This document shows positions 1 to 7,789 of a DNA stretch of 37,891 bases, piece by piece; position 1 is the stretch's first letter, and the number at the start of each line of letters is the position of its first letter. A program made the position numbers and the translations under genes. The notes below the pieces were generated by a model. It ran no database searches, had not been told where the DNA came from, and worked only from the letters and a program-made list of their open reading frames with translations. The DNA lies in NCBI GenBank assembly GCA_023142995.1, contig JAGLIM010000066.1, positions 1 through 37,891 on the forward strand, in the 5' to 3' direction. Origin of the DNA: Minisyncoccota bacterium (lineage in GTDB: Bacteria; Patescibacteriota; Minisyncoccia; JAHIHE01; JAGLIN01).

Positions 1-18
1 TTCGACTTTATGGAGAAC
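1..18. repeat. Half copy of the TTCGAC hairpin repeat (family R1)
   Basis: The window opens on one arm of the R1 palindrome (TTCGACTTTATGGAGAAC), immediately downstream of the recO stop codon. The other arm is not present to the right; the part to the left is outside the window. Confidence 0.7.
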
Positions 19-31
19 TATTCACGATAAA

Positions 32-826
32 CTATACCACTCTCAAAAAAACAACACTATTAATCTTTCTTTCAATATTATTTTCAATAAACTTATTCAT
101 TAATCTTATTAATTGAAAAATAGTTTTTTTCTTAACTTTCAGTTTTGATATTATTTTGATGTTGTTTTTTATATTATTCCGATATATATTTGCATCTCTC
201 TTGTCTATCTGCAATAGTCTCATTATTTTAATAGCATCATTATCAATATCAATTGCACTATCATCATTACAAACACACTTTTTTCCAGCAACTCCTCCAT
301 AAGAAAAGCTAAAAGCATTTTCTTCCAATGTTATATCCTCTTTACAAATAACACATTTATTGATCTCCGGAAAAAAACCAGATAATTGCATCACATTAAT
401 TTGATATTGAATTATCGCCAGATAATACTTCAGAGCATCATCTACACATAATGAATTCAAAAAATCCATCGTTTCTTTAAACAAATAATACATTCTTTCA
501 TTCTTATAACCATTTTCAGTAACCCTATCAGTTAATTCGGAAATATAATAAGCGCCAAAAGAAATATTCAAATTATTTTTCACATTCTCATAATTCTCTA
601 AAGAAAAACTATTTGCGATCCTATCAATACTCTTTCCATAAGCAAATATAAAATCTGACAACAAAAAAAGTTCAAGATGACCCTTGAGCTTTCCCTTCGG
701 CTTACGCGCAGAACGCGCCACCGCTTCAATTTTTCCATAGTCTTTCGTATAAACATTCAAAATCAAACTAGACTCCCCAAAATTACTCCTTCTTATAATT
801 ATTCCTTGTGTTCTATATGTAGACAT
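32..826 (-). CDS. recO: DNA repair protein RecO
   Basis: RecO loads RecA onto SSB-coated single-stranded DNA in the RecFOR recombinational repair pathway. The 264-aa product is slightly longer than usual. Its N-terminus (STYRTQGIIIRRSNFGESS, then YTKDYGKIEAVARSARKPKG) is the typical RecO OB-fold opening. A helical middle follows. A zinc-finger-like element lies at Cys158-x-x-Cys161 and Cys184-x-Cys186, preceded by GGVAGKK; the second pair is CxC rather than the common CxxC. The start ATG has no clear Shine-Dalgarno site. The 3' end abuts a half copy of the R1 palindrome. About 470 bases of repeat-bearing DNA separate it from ileS, so it is probably transcribed separately. Family assignment is firm. 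Confidence 0.93.
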   Translation of the reverse strand: MSTYRTQGIIIRRSNFGESSLILNVYTKDYGKIEAVARSARKPKGKLKGHLELFLLSDFIFAYGKSIDRIANSFSLENYENVKNNLNISFGAYYISELTDRVTENGYKNERMYYLFKETMDFLNSLCVDDALKYYLAIIQYQINVMQLSGFFPEINKCVICKEDITLEENAFSFSYGGVAGKKCVCNDDSAIDIDNDAIKIMRLLQIDKRDANIYRNNIKNNIKIISKLKVKKKTIFQLIRLMNKFIENNIERKINSVVFLRVV

Positions 827-834
827 ATTAGGTA

Positions 835-863
835 TTGACAGATTTTAAAAAGTATGATAGAGT
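835..863 (+). promoter_or_regulatory. Sigma70-type promoter for small RNA candidate
   Basis: TTGACA at 835-840, a 17-nt spacer, and an extended -10 (TGA-TAGAGT, 858-863). Over the 29-nt box it matches the promoter of the 15.1-kb RNA at about 24 positions. No protein gene follows on this strand. Confidence 0.6.
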
Positions 864-869
864 TCTAAT

Positions 870-948
870 AGGCACAAAGTCGTCTGATAAATTGTAGTAT
901 CAATAAGATACAAAAATTACAATTTAGAGATTTGATTGCCTTTTTTTT
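870..948 (+). ncRNA. Candidate small RNA (about 79 nt)
   Basis: The predicted transcript starts about 7 nt after the -10 box. It contains a long hairpin made of AAATTGTA (889-896) with TACAATTT (918-925), enclosing GTATC (897-901) with GATAC (907-911). A closing helix AGGCA (870-874) with TGCCT (937-941) runs straight into eight T residues (941-948), as in an intrinsic terminator. There is no credible ORF. The function is unknown. It is antisense to nothing and lies in the recO-ileS gap. Confidence 0.5.
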
Positions 949-988
949 ATCCAAAAACAGTTAACAGTACCCTATAATATAACATTAG

Positions 989-1013
989 CTCCAGTCTCCT
1001 AACTGGAGTTTTA
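989..1013 (+). repeat. CTCCAGT palindrome (family R7), terminator-like
   Basis: CTCCAGT (989-995) and ACTGGAG (1002-1008) form a 7-bp hairpin followed by TTTT. The same palindrome family recurs at 23534-23556 and 27282-27304 and, in altered form, inside the coding sequence at about 29303-29331. It is therefore a dispersed repeat that could also act as a terminator. Confidence 0.6.
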
Positions 1014-1077
1014 TAATCCACAACAACGACTAGAACTTTAGAAAATTAAAAAGTCAGATGATTATCGAAACGTGTTA

Positions 1078-1287
1078 ATGTCATTCTGAACTTGATTCAG
1101 AATCTTCGTTAATTTAGGTTTTAACTTATACTATTTAACACCATACTTTCATTCAATGTGAAAATATAACTATTGTATTTTTAAATTAAAGTTTTGTGAT
1201 TTATGGATTTGATTAGATGTAATGAACAATAGATTCTGAAATAATCCCACGACAAGCTCAGGATGACATTATTCAGAATGACATCTA
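1078..1287. repeat. Composite palindromic repeat (family R2), copy without R1 insert
   Basis: Begins with GTCATTCTGAA-type palindromes and runs through a shared middle (TTAATTTAGGTTTTAAC, then AAGTTTTGTGATTTAT). It ends with CCCACGACAAGCTCAGGATG and GACATTATTCAGAATGAC. The copy at 5588-5886 has the same order of blocks but carries an R1 hairpin in the middle. Further copies lie at 7362-7770 and 8827-9020. It fills the space downstream of ileS. Confidence 0.7.
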
Positions 1288-1293
1288 CATATT

Positions 1294-4200
1294 TTAATAA
1301 ATCCTAAAAAGCTGATTCCTAACCCCTAATCCCAACTTCAAATCTCCAACTTTCAATTCCTTCACCAGATCAAGATCCCCTTCAACTAATTCATCAGTAA
1401 ACTCAACATTTTTCGCCAAACATTCTTTGCTAATATAATCTTTCCACTTATCAAAAACTTTTTTAATATCTTTATCCTCATCAATAAAGCTATATTTGAT
1501 CGTTATCACATCGTTACGATCGTATTTCGCTTCTTTTCTCATCACCTGAATATGACGAATTATTTCTCTTGCCTGTCCTTCCAGCTTCAGCTCCTCAGTT
1601 ATTTCAACATTCAACGCAATTTTAATTTTATTATCTTCCTCTATAACCCAATTATCTTTCTCAACAATCTCATCCACAAACTCAACATTCTTAACATTCA
1701 ACTCATCCTTAATTAATTCTAATAATTCTCCTTCTATTTTTATTTCTGAAACTTTTTTTAATGCCTTTTCTACGTCAGAATTATTATTTATTTGTTTCCA
1801 ATTTTCAACTTTTAACTGATCTAAGGGTTGTCTTACTTTCAATCCATTTTTTGCCCTTATTGCAAGTCCCAAAGAAACTATATCTCTGACAAAATTCATT
1901 TTTTCACTCACTTTCCAATCAATTGATTTTTCATCAGCAACAGGGAAATTTTCTAAATGGACTGATTCTTTGTCAGTTAGATTCTCAAAAATCTCTTCAG
2001 CTATAAACGGCATAAACGGAGCAAGAAGCTTTGTATATTCAACCAAGACATAATGCAGAGTCTGAAAAGCAAAATCTTTATCTTCCGTAGAGACACAGCA
2101 TTGCTGCGTGTCTACCGCAGAAAATCTCTTTCTACTTCTACGAACATACCAATTTGAAAGCTTATCAACAAATTCACGAAGTGGTCTTGCCGCTCTTGCC
2201 AGATCATAATTCTCCATCTGCTTATTTACTTCCCCGATCAAAATATTAAATTCCGACAAGATCCATCTATCTAAAAGATTAGAACTTTTATTTTCAAAAA
2301 TTGTTCCACCATTTCCGTAAAACTGTTCTTTTACGTCCATCTCCTTTTGGGAGAGGACAGATGAGGGTTTCAAATTCTCATTCATCACCAAAAACGAATA
2401 TGTATTCCATAAAGTCAAAACAAACTTTTTCAAAACCTCCTCAACTCCTTTTTCTGAAAACCGAAGGGATTCCCCTTTCATCACAGGAGAAGACAAAAGA
2501 TAGTATCGAAGAGCATCAGCTCCATATTTCTCAATCACTAAGTTAGGCTCTGGATAGTTCTTTAATCTCTTGCTCATTTTCTGTCCATCTTCTGCTAAAA
2601 CCAGACCATTAACGATCACATTTGAAAAAGGAGCCTTATCAAAAAGCGCTGTTGAAAGAACCATCAAAGTATAGAACCAACCACGAGTTTGGTCTAGTCC
2701 TTCAGCAATAAATTCCGCTGGAAAACTTTTCTCAAATTCTGCTCTGTTCTCAAATGGATAGTGCCATTGCGCATATGGCATTGACCCTGACTCAAACCAA
2801 CAATCAAACACATCACCAACGATCTTCGCCTCATTTTTACACTTTGAACATTTGATCTTGATCCTATCAATATTTGGCTTATGTAAATTGAACTCTTTCT
2901 TATTTTTATCTACATAGAATATATTCTGCTTCGCATTGCCAAGGGTAAATTCATATTTATATACATCTTCTTTTGAAACCTTTTTGATGACCCTATAAAA
3001 CATTGCATTGATCACACCATGACCAACAATCAATATATTTTTTCCGGCATATTTTTCCGTAATTTCATCTATAAATTTCTTTACCCTGTCTTCAACTTCT
3101 TTTCTTGATTCTCCATCTCCACCAAAACGAAAATTATATCTTTGATCATTTTTAAGTTTCTTATATTCTCTATATAATTTATTCTCCTTAACAAAAGAAT
3201 CATCATTACTGCATCCATTCCATGATCCAAAGTCATATTCCCTGATTCTTTCATCTTCAATCCGCTGGATCTTTAATACCTTATTCACAATATCAGCTGT
3301 TTGCTTAGTCCTAAAGATCGGAGATGAGATCATAATATCAATCTTTTCTTCCTTTAGAATCTTCGTCACATCTTCCACTTGTTTAGTTCCTTTTTTCGTT
3401 AAGGGATATCCATCAAGCTGTCCTGCTTTTATATTATTTATATTATTCTCGCTCTCGCCATGCCGTAATAAGATGAGTTTCGTTATTTTCTGATCAATTT
3501 TTCCCCTCAGATCATCAATAGAACTTATCACTTCTATATTTTTGCAACTCTTACATCGCCAAATCGGAAGTGGCGCTCCCCAATATCTGCTTCGCGACAC
3601 TGCCCAATCACGAGCATCTTCCAACCATTTCCCAAACCGTCCTTCTTTGATATACTCTGGCGTCCAATTCACTTGCTTGTTATTAGCAACCATCTTATCC
3701 TTGATCTCCGTCACTTTCACAAACCACGAACTCGTCGCATAATTAAGTAGCGGCGTATCACACCGCCAACAATGCGGATAACTATGCTTATAATTTTCTT
3801 TAGAGAATAATTTATGATTTTCCTCTAGATATTTCACGATCTTTTCATCTGTCTCTCTCGGATTTCTCTTCGGTTTCACTTCCAGACCGATACCGCTATT
3901 CCCCTCTTGAGAGGGGCAGGGGTGTGTTAATGTGGAACCTTTTTGCAAGCCTCTATTAATTTTAGCTTTTTCCTTAAAATCCAAAACCTCACTTTTAAAT
4001 CTCCCATTCATTCCAACATGCGAAGCAAACGGCAAATTATGTTTCTGCCCCAAACTCATATCATCATTTCCAAACGCTGGCGCAATATGCACAACACCAG
4101 TTCCCTCTTCCGTTGAAACAAAATCCCCCGCATAAATTTTCCAACCGTTTTTTTCTTTTATTGCCTTTTTATAATAATCAAGATCATCATCAAAAGTCAT

Positions 4201-5544
4201 CTCAGGTGGCACATCTTTCAAATCAAAAAACTTCCACTCCGCAAATTTCTCTGGCTCATTGTTTTTTATCTGGTCTAAATTATACACTCTAACTAAAAAC
4301 CAATTAACAATATCACCATTTCGAAAACCCTTTCCACTGCCAAGATATTTTGTGATCTCATATTCGCAAATGTTACATTCTTCTTTCATCTCTCTTTGCA
4401 AAGCACTTTCCAAGTTTTCACCAATTTCTGATCTTCCACCAGGAACGATCCAACGATCTTTTTCTCCCTTGAAGCTTTTGCTATATTTCCTTAGACCAAG
4501 AAGTATTCTATCTTTCTCATCCAAAACAACAGCTTCAACAGTATTCAATTCATCCCCCGCTGTATTTAATAATTCTTCATTTTTATTCGAATAGTAATCA
4601 AACAGTGGTTCATATTCTAAATCAAGTAAATCCTTGCCATCAATTTCATTTAAGGTCTTGAACTCTTTATCTTTAAATATTTCACTTACTCTGTCCTTCG
4701 CTAGAACATAAAGATCATCTTCTCCCTTAATACTTAATACTGAATACTGAATACTATCTCCCACCGCCAAAGCCACATTCCCTGGCAATGTCCACGGCGT
4801 CGTCGTCCACGCCAAAACAAACACATCGTCATCCTGAGCCACACTGTCATCCTGAGCGAGCGGAGCGAGTCGAAAGATCCCTCTCAGTTTCCTAGCACTC
4901 TCTTCTTTCAATTTAAACTTCACAACCGCCGAGAGATCTGTAATATCCTTATACCCCTGCGTCACTTCAAAATTAGAAAGTGTCGTCTCACACCTCGGAC
5001 AAATATGCATCGCTTTATGCCCCTCATAAACCAATCCTTTTTTATAAAGCTCCGAAAAAACCCACCAAATTGATTCTGTATATTTCCAGTCCATTGTCCG
5101 ATAGTCATTTTCCATATCAACCCATCTTCCTATTCTTGGAATGAATTTCTTCCATTCTTTAGCATAACGCAAAACAGAATTACAGCATGCTTCATTAAAC
5201 TTATCAACTCCCATATCCTCAATTTCTTGCTTATTCTTGATATCTAGCTCTTTCTCAATTAAGTTTTCAATTGGCAATCCATGGCAATCCCAGCCCCATT
5301 TTCTCTCAACTCTATACCCTCTCATTGTCCAATATCTCGGCACAACGTCTTTCATCAAATTTGCCACGACATGCCCATAGTGAGGCATCCCCGTTGCAAA
5401 CGGAGGCCCGTCAAAAAAACTGTATGTTTTTCCATCATTTCTGTTATTTATAGATTTTTTGAATATTTTATTCTCTTTCCATTTTTCCATTACATCTCTT
5501 TCCATTTCTGGAAAATTCTGGCGAGGATCTACTTTTTTAAACAT
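1294..5544 (-). CDS. ileS: Isoleucyl-tRNA synthetase with inserted Nudix and histidine-phosphatase domains
   Basis: IleRS charges tRNA-Ile with isoleucine and hydrolyses mischarged Val-tRNA in its CP1 editing domain. Class I signatures are HYGH (residues 55-58) and KMSKR (989-993), typical of the eukaryote/archaeal-like IleRS type. The editing region is marked by TTTPWTLPGN (247-256) and VSTEEGTGVVHIAPAFG (476-492). At 1416 aa it is about 350 residues longer than the usual 1040-1060. The excess is mostly two domains: a Nudix hydrolase (about 333-460) within CP1, and a histidine phosphatase (about 687-878) between the CxxC pairs C664/C667 and C899/C902 of a zinc ribbon. Five short in-frame stretches, near residues 222-240, 264-273, 530-556, 1058-1071 and 1142-1156, derive from dispersed DNA repeats. 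The reading frame is intact and all synthetase motifs are present, so it is probably functional. No Shine-Dalgarno site precedes the ATG. Confidence 0.95.
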   Translation of the reverse strand: MFKKVDPRQNFPEMERDVMEKWKENKIFKKSINNRNDGKTYSFFDGPPFATGMPHYGHVVANLMKDVVPRYWTMRGYRVERKWGWDCHGLPIENLIEKELDIKNKQEIEDMGVDKFNEACCNSVLRYAKEWKKFIPRIGRWVDMENDYRTMDWKYTESIWWVFSELYKKGLVYEGHKAMHICPRCETTLSNFEVTQGYKDITDLSAVVKFKLKEESARKLRGIFRLAPLAQDDSVAQDDDVFVLAWTTTPWTLPGNVALAVGDSIQYSVLSIKGEDDLYVLAKDRVSEIFKDKEFKTLNEIDGKDLLDLEYEPLFDYYSNKNEELLNTAGDELNTVEAVVLDEKDRILLGLRKYSKSFKGEKDRWIVPGGRSEIGENLESALQREMKEECNICEYEITKYLGSGKGFRNGDIVNWFLVRVYNLDQIKNNEPEKFAEWKFFDLKDVPPEMTFDDDLDYYKKAIKEKNGWKIYAGDFVSTEEGTGVVHIAPAFGNDDMSLGQKHNLPFASHVGMNGRFKSEVLDFKEKAKINRGLQKGSTLTHPCPSQEGNSGIGLEVKPKRNPRETDEKIVKYLEENHKLFSKENYKHSYPHCWRCDTPLLNYATSSWFVKVTEIKDKMVANNKQVNWTPEYIKEGRFGKWLEDARDWAVSRSRYWGAPLPIWRCKSCKNIEVISSIDDLRGKIDQKITKLILLRHGESENNINNIKAGQLDGYPLTKKGTKQVEDVTKILKEEKIDIMISSPIFRTKQTADIVNKVLKIQRIEDERIREYDFGSWNGCSNDDSFVKENKLYREYKKLKNDQRYNFRFGGDGESRKEVEDRVKKFIDEITEKYAGKNILIVGHGVINAMFYRVIKKVSKEDVYKYEFTLGNAKQNIFYVDKNKKEFNLHKPNIDRIKIKCSKCKNEAKIVGDVFDCWFESGSMPYAQWHYPFENRAEFEKSFPAEFIAEGLDQTRGWFYTLMVLSTALFDKAPFSNVIVNGLVLAEDGQKMSKRLKNYPEPNLVIEKYGADALRYYLLSSPVMKGESLRFSEKGVEEVLKKFVLTLWNTYSFLVMNENLKPSSVLSQKEMDVKEQFYGNGGTIFENKSSNLLDRWILSEFNILIGEVNKQMENYDLARAARPLREFVDKLSNWYVRRSRKRFSAVDTQQCCVSTEDKDFAFQTLHYVLVEYTKLLAPFMPFIAEEIFENLTDKESVHLENFPVADEKSIDWKVSEKMNFVRDIVSLGLAIRAKNGLKVRQPLDQLKVENWKQINNNSDVEKALKKVSEIKIEGELLELIKDELNVKNVEFVDEIVEKDNWVIEEDNKIKIALNVEITEELKLEGQAREIIRHIQVMRKEAKYDRNDVITIKYSFIDEDKDIKKVFDKWKDYISKECLAKNVEFTDELVEGDLDLVKELKVGDLKLGLGVRNQLFRIY
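2077..2121. repeat. ileS: Palindromic repeat inside ileS (residues about 1142-1156)
   Basis: The DNA is a near-perfect palindrome (GTAGAGACACAGCA ... TGCTGCGTGTCTAC). It encodes SAVDTQQCCVSTEDK between the anticodon-binding segments RRSRKRF and FAFQTLHYVL, where other IleRS proteins have only a short linker. The insertion keeps the frame. Confidence 0.7.
2332..2373. repeat. ileS: Palindromic repeat inside ileS (residues about 1058-1071)
   Basis: CATCTCCTTTTGGGAGAGGACAGATG-type palindromic DNA encodes KPSSVLSQKEMDV in a linker after the KMSKR-bearing catalytic core. The resemblance to the CCCCTC-type repeats elsewhere is partial. Confidence 0.5.
2911..3486 (-). other. ileS: Histidine phosphatase (PGAM-like) domain inserted in IleRS
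   Basis: Residues about 687-878 form a complete histidine-phosphatase domain. The phosphohistidine motif is LLRHGESEN (Arg694, His695). The second arginine is in SSPIFRTKQTA (Arg745). The second catalytic histidine is in ILIVGHGVIN (His842). Synthetase sequence resumes at FNLHKPNIDRIKIKCSKC. The domain sits between the first CxxC (CKSC, 664-667) and the second (CSKC, 899-902) of the IleRS zinc ribbon, so an independent folding unit could bulge out of that loop. All catalytic residues are visible. The substrate is unknown. Confidence 0.9.
3877..3957. repeat. ileS: CCCCTCTTGAGAGGGG repeat (family R4) inside ileS
   Basis: The palindrome CCCCTCTTGAGAGGGG and the downstream GGGGTGTGTTA motif encode LTHPCPSQEGN within IleRS residues about 530-556. 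The same element lies in the 584-aa membrane protein gene (22467-22526), where it encodes THPLPLSRGE, and in two decayed genes near 26.27 and 27.6 kb. Confidence 0.8.
4165..4548 (-). other. ileS: Nudix hydrolase domain inserted in the IleRS editing region
   Basis: Residues about 333-460 are a Nudix fold. The Nudix box (G-x5-E-x7-R-E-U-x-E-E-x-G-U) reads G370, E376, R384, E385, M386, E388, E389, N391, I392. Every metal-binding acidic residue is present; only the penultimate glycine is replaced (Asn391). Synthetase sequence stops near YEPLFDYY and resumes at GWKIYAGDFVSTEEGTG, both part of CP1. Nudix enzymes cleave nucleoside diphosphates linked to another moiety, including Ap4A, a by-product of aminoacyl-tRNA synthetases. 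The link to that substrate is inference. Confidence 0.9.
4726..4755. repeat. ileS: Short repeat-derived insert in ileS (residues 264-273)
   Basis: A run of TTAATACT/GAATACT-type units encodes SIQYSVLSIK between VALAVGD and GEDDLYVLAKD in the editing domain. It looks like short tandem DNA rather than conserved protein. Confidence 0.45.
4825..4881. repeat. ileS: TCATCCTGAG-type repeat inside ileS
   Basis: Two TCATCCTGAG units followed by CGAGCGGAGCGAGTCGAAAG encode GIFRLAPLAQDDSVAQDDD just before VFVLAWTTTPWTLPG. A related motif, CCCACGACAAGCTCAGGATG, is part of the intergenic R2 repeats. Confidence 0.7.
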
Positions 5545-5587
5545 TGATTTGAGTTTAGTTTTATTATTACAGCAAAGCTGTCACTCT

Positions 5588-5886
5588 TAATTTGTCATCC
5601 TTGAACCCATTCGGCAAGCTCAGGGCAGACCCGATTTAAGATCTTTGTTAATTTAGGTTTTAACTATACTATTTAACATCATACTTTCTTTTTTAATATA
5701 AACAATAATATTGTTCGACCTTGTGGAGAACTCCGTGCGATAAATTTCTCCACAAGGTCGAAAAATATTAAAAGATTATTGTATTTTCAATTTAAATCAA
5801 AGTTTTGTGATTTATAGATTGAATTAGCGTAATAGCCGAAAGATTCTGAAACAATCCCACGACAAGCTCAGGATGACATTATTCAG
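5588..5886. repeat. Composite R2 repeat carrying an R1 hairpin
   Basis: This occupies most of the gap between ileS and the glycosyltransferase gene. The block order matches the copy at 1078-1287 (TTAATTTAGGTTTTAACTA, ATACTTTC, ATTGTATTTT, AAAGTTTTGTGATTTATAG, CCCACGACAAGCTCAGGATG). An R1 palindrome is inserted in the middle at 5706-5769. Confidence 0.75.
5706..5769. repeat. R1 hairpin repeat, full copy
   Basis: Arms TTCGACCTTGTGGAGAA and TTCTCCACAAGGTCGAA are perfect reverse complements (17 bp). They are flanked by AATATTG and AATATT and enclose the loop CTCCGTGCGATAAAT. Confidence 0.9.
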
Positions 5887-5963
5887 ACATCTGAATTTTA
5901 TATTCTACTACTCTATCTTACCTAAAAACCCACAAAAAATCAACCATTTTAAAAGACAAGATG

Positions 5964-6006
5964 AGAAAAAACAAAGATCCGCTCTGAAAACTCAGGACGG
6001 ATTTTA
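5964..6006 (-). terminator. Intrinsic terminator after the glycosyltransferase gene
   Basis: Read on the minus strand, AATCCG-TC-CTGA pairs with TCAG-AG-CGGAT around a short loop, and a T-rich tract TTTGTTTTTT follows. It lies about 75 bases past the stop codon at 6079. Confidence 0.65.
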
Positions 6007-6039
6007 CTTTTTAGAAAATTATATAACTACCAAAAATTT

Positions 6040-6066
6040 GTCATTCTGAAACAAGTTCAGAATGAC
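6040..6066. repeat. GTCATTCTGAA palindrome (R2 end unit)
   Basis: GTCATTCTGAA and TTCAGAATGAC, 11-bp arms around ACAAG, adjoin the glycosyltransferase stop. This is the solo form of the palindrome that bounds the R2 composites. Confidence 0.75.
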
Positions 6067-6078
6067 AGATTTAAAAAT

Positions 6079-7236
6079 CTACCCAACCACCTCTTCAAAA
6101 ACCTTCAATGTCTCCTCTGCTGTTTTCTCCCAATGGAACTTCCTTGCCTGTTCTGGTCCTCTTTCTCTTAATTCTCTCCTTAGTCGATCATTATCAAGAA
6201 CCTTTAAAATCGCATCTTTAATACCTTTAATGTCAAAAGGATCAACCAGTTCAGCTACTCCTCCTGTTATTTCGCGAAGAGAAGGAACATTGGAACACAC
6301 AACTGGAACACCAGATGCCATTGCTTCTAGAACTGGAGCACCAAATTCCTCATAGATTGGAATAGAAACAAAAACATCAGCGCCAGCGAATAAAGCGTTT
6401 AGATCTTCTGGATCTATATAACCAGGAAATATAACTTCATTCTTAAGTCCAAAATCTCTTGCGATCTGGTGAATTTCATCTGCAAGCCAACCATTTTTTC
6501 CAGCCAGAACCAGCTTATAATTTGAATTCGGTTTTTTCCCTTTCAGGATCAATCTTAATTTCAGAAACGCTTCAATAAGTCTTGTCAGATTATTAAGAGG
6601 CTTGATCGTATTCATAAATAATATATATTCCCCATCAATTTTATACTTATCTTTCGCATTTTGAATTTCATCTATAGTTGCATCAGCAAAAAACTTTTTA
6701 TCAAAAGCATTATAGATTACCTTTATTTTTTCATCACTAATTTCAAAATCTTCTTTAAGATCATTCTTTGCAGCTTGCGAACTTGCAATAACCGCATCAG
6801 CTCTCTTAAATGCAGCTGGCTTGACCTTAAACTTTATCTGTTGCTTTTTGGAAAATAGATCCGGAAATTTCTTAATTCCAAGATTATGAGCTGTCACGGT
6901 CAATTTTCTTTTATAGGTCAAAGGAGCTCTACCTCCTGGAACATGAAGAACATCCAGCTTATCACGCAAGAAAAATGCAGATGCAAGCGTTTCAGAATAA
7001 GCAAGAGGAAGATATCTCTTATATTGTGAAAAAGGAAAACGCCTTATTTTCACATTTGACTGACTGAACTTTTTAATATCCTTATCCCTAACCCTATAAT
7101 TAAAATACAAAAAATATTCATTTTCCTGATCAATTTCAAGCAAATGCTTGATCAACTGATAGGTATAATGACCAATGCCTGCTGCATCTCCTTTTTCCGG
7201 ATTCAATATTGTTTGCGCATCAATGCCAATTTTCAT
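6079..7236 (-). CDS. Glycosyltransferase family 4
   Basis: A retaining GT-B enzyme that transfers a sugar from an activated donor, probably to a surface glycan. I place the start at the ATG of MKIGIDAQTILNPEKGDAAG (7236), giving 386 aa. The open frame continues 36 codons upstream, but that extension is not GT-like. GAAGIGHYTYQLIKHLL is the donor-loop region. The C-terminal domain has FMNTIKPLNNLTRLIEAF and LVLAGKNGW. The E-x7-E signature is in YEEFGAPVLEAMASGVPVVCSNVPSLREI. The enzyme resembles the mannosyltransferase-like GT4 group common in Patescibacteria; the sugar cannot be read from sequence. It stands alone between repeat-rich gaps and has its own terminator. Confidence 0.9.
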   Translation of the reverse strand: MKIGIDAQTILNPEKGDAAGIGHYTYQLIKHLLEIDQENEYFLYFNYRVRDKDIKKFSQSNVKIRRFPFSQYKRYLPLAYSETLASAFFLRDKLDVLHVPGGRAPLTYKRKLTVTAHNLGIKKFPDLFSKKQQIKFKVKPAAFKRADAVIASSQAAKNDLKEDFEISDEKIKVIYNAFDKKFFADATIDEIQNAKDKYKIDGEYILFMNTIKPLNNLTRLIEAFLKLRLILKGKKPNSNYKLVLAGKNGWLADEIHQIARDFGLKNEVIFPGYIDPEDLNALFAGADVFVSIPIYEEFGAPVLEAMASGVPVVCSNVPSLREITGGVAELVDPFDIKGIKDAILKVLDNDRLRRELRERGPEQARKFHWEKTAEETLKVFEEVVG

Positions 7237-7361
7237 ATAATTATATATTAACTGATTATCTACTTTAATTATAAAACGATGATTTTCAAAGTCAATACAG
7301 AAGCCTCTAAAAAACACAATTTTTACCATTCCTAAAATGTTCACTAATTCACTAACAAAAT

Positions 7362-7770
7362 TTTGTCATTCTGAATTTAGTTCAGAATCTATTTTCTTTT
7401 ACATCTGATTGAACCTATAAATCACAAAGCTTTGATTTAAATTGAAGATACAACAATCTTTTAATATTTTTCGACCTTGTGGAGAAATTAGATGCGGATA
7501 GTTCTCCATAAAGTCGAACAATATTATTGTTTTTATATTGAAAATAAAAGTATAGTGTAAATAGTATAAGTTATACTATTTCGCTTTTCGAATTCCTATT
7601 TTGTAGATTTTAAAAAGATTACTTTTCTATTTAGAACCAAACAAAATTTCACAAAAAGCTACGGCGTATCATACGAAATTATCTTAGCAAAGGAGTATAA
7701 AACCTAAATTAACGAAGATTCTGAATCAATCCCACGACAAGCTCAGAATGACATTGTTCAGAATGACATC
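7362..7770. repeat. Composite R2 repeat, inverted copy with R1 inside
   Basis: Starts GTCATTCTGAATTTAG and runs through ATAAATCACAAAGCTTTGAT. It contains an R1 hairpin at 7463-7525, then AAAACCTAAATTAACGAAG, CCCACGACAAGCTCAGAATG and GACATTGTTCAGAATGAC. The middle blocks are reverse complements of those in the 1078 and 5588 copies, so the orientation is opposite. It fills most of the gap upstream of smpB. Confidence 0.7.
7463..7525. repeat. R1 hairpin repeat, inverted orientation
   Basis: The left arm is TTCGACCTTGTGGAGAA and the right arm is TTCTCCATAAAGTCGAA, with loop ATTAGATGCGGATAG. The two arms differ, so the element has a direction; this copy and the one at 8954 point opposite to the others. 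Confidence 0.88.
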
Positions 7771-7789
7771 TACGTATCTTAATAAATCC

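Noticed and set aside
2301-4594. Several plus-strand frames opposite ileS
   Set aside because: They are antisense shadows of a strongly conserved synthetase, with no independent family pattern.
7237-7344. N-terminal extension of the GT4 glycosyltransferase
   Set aside because: The 36 upstream codons lack GT4 similarity, while MKIGIDAQTIL at 7236 is the standard family start.
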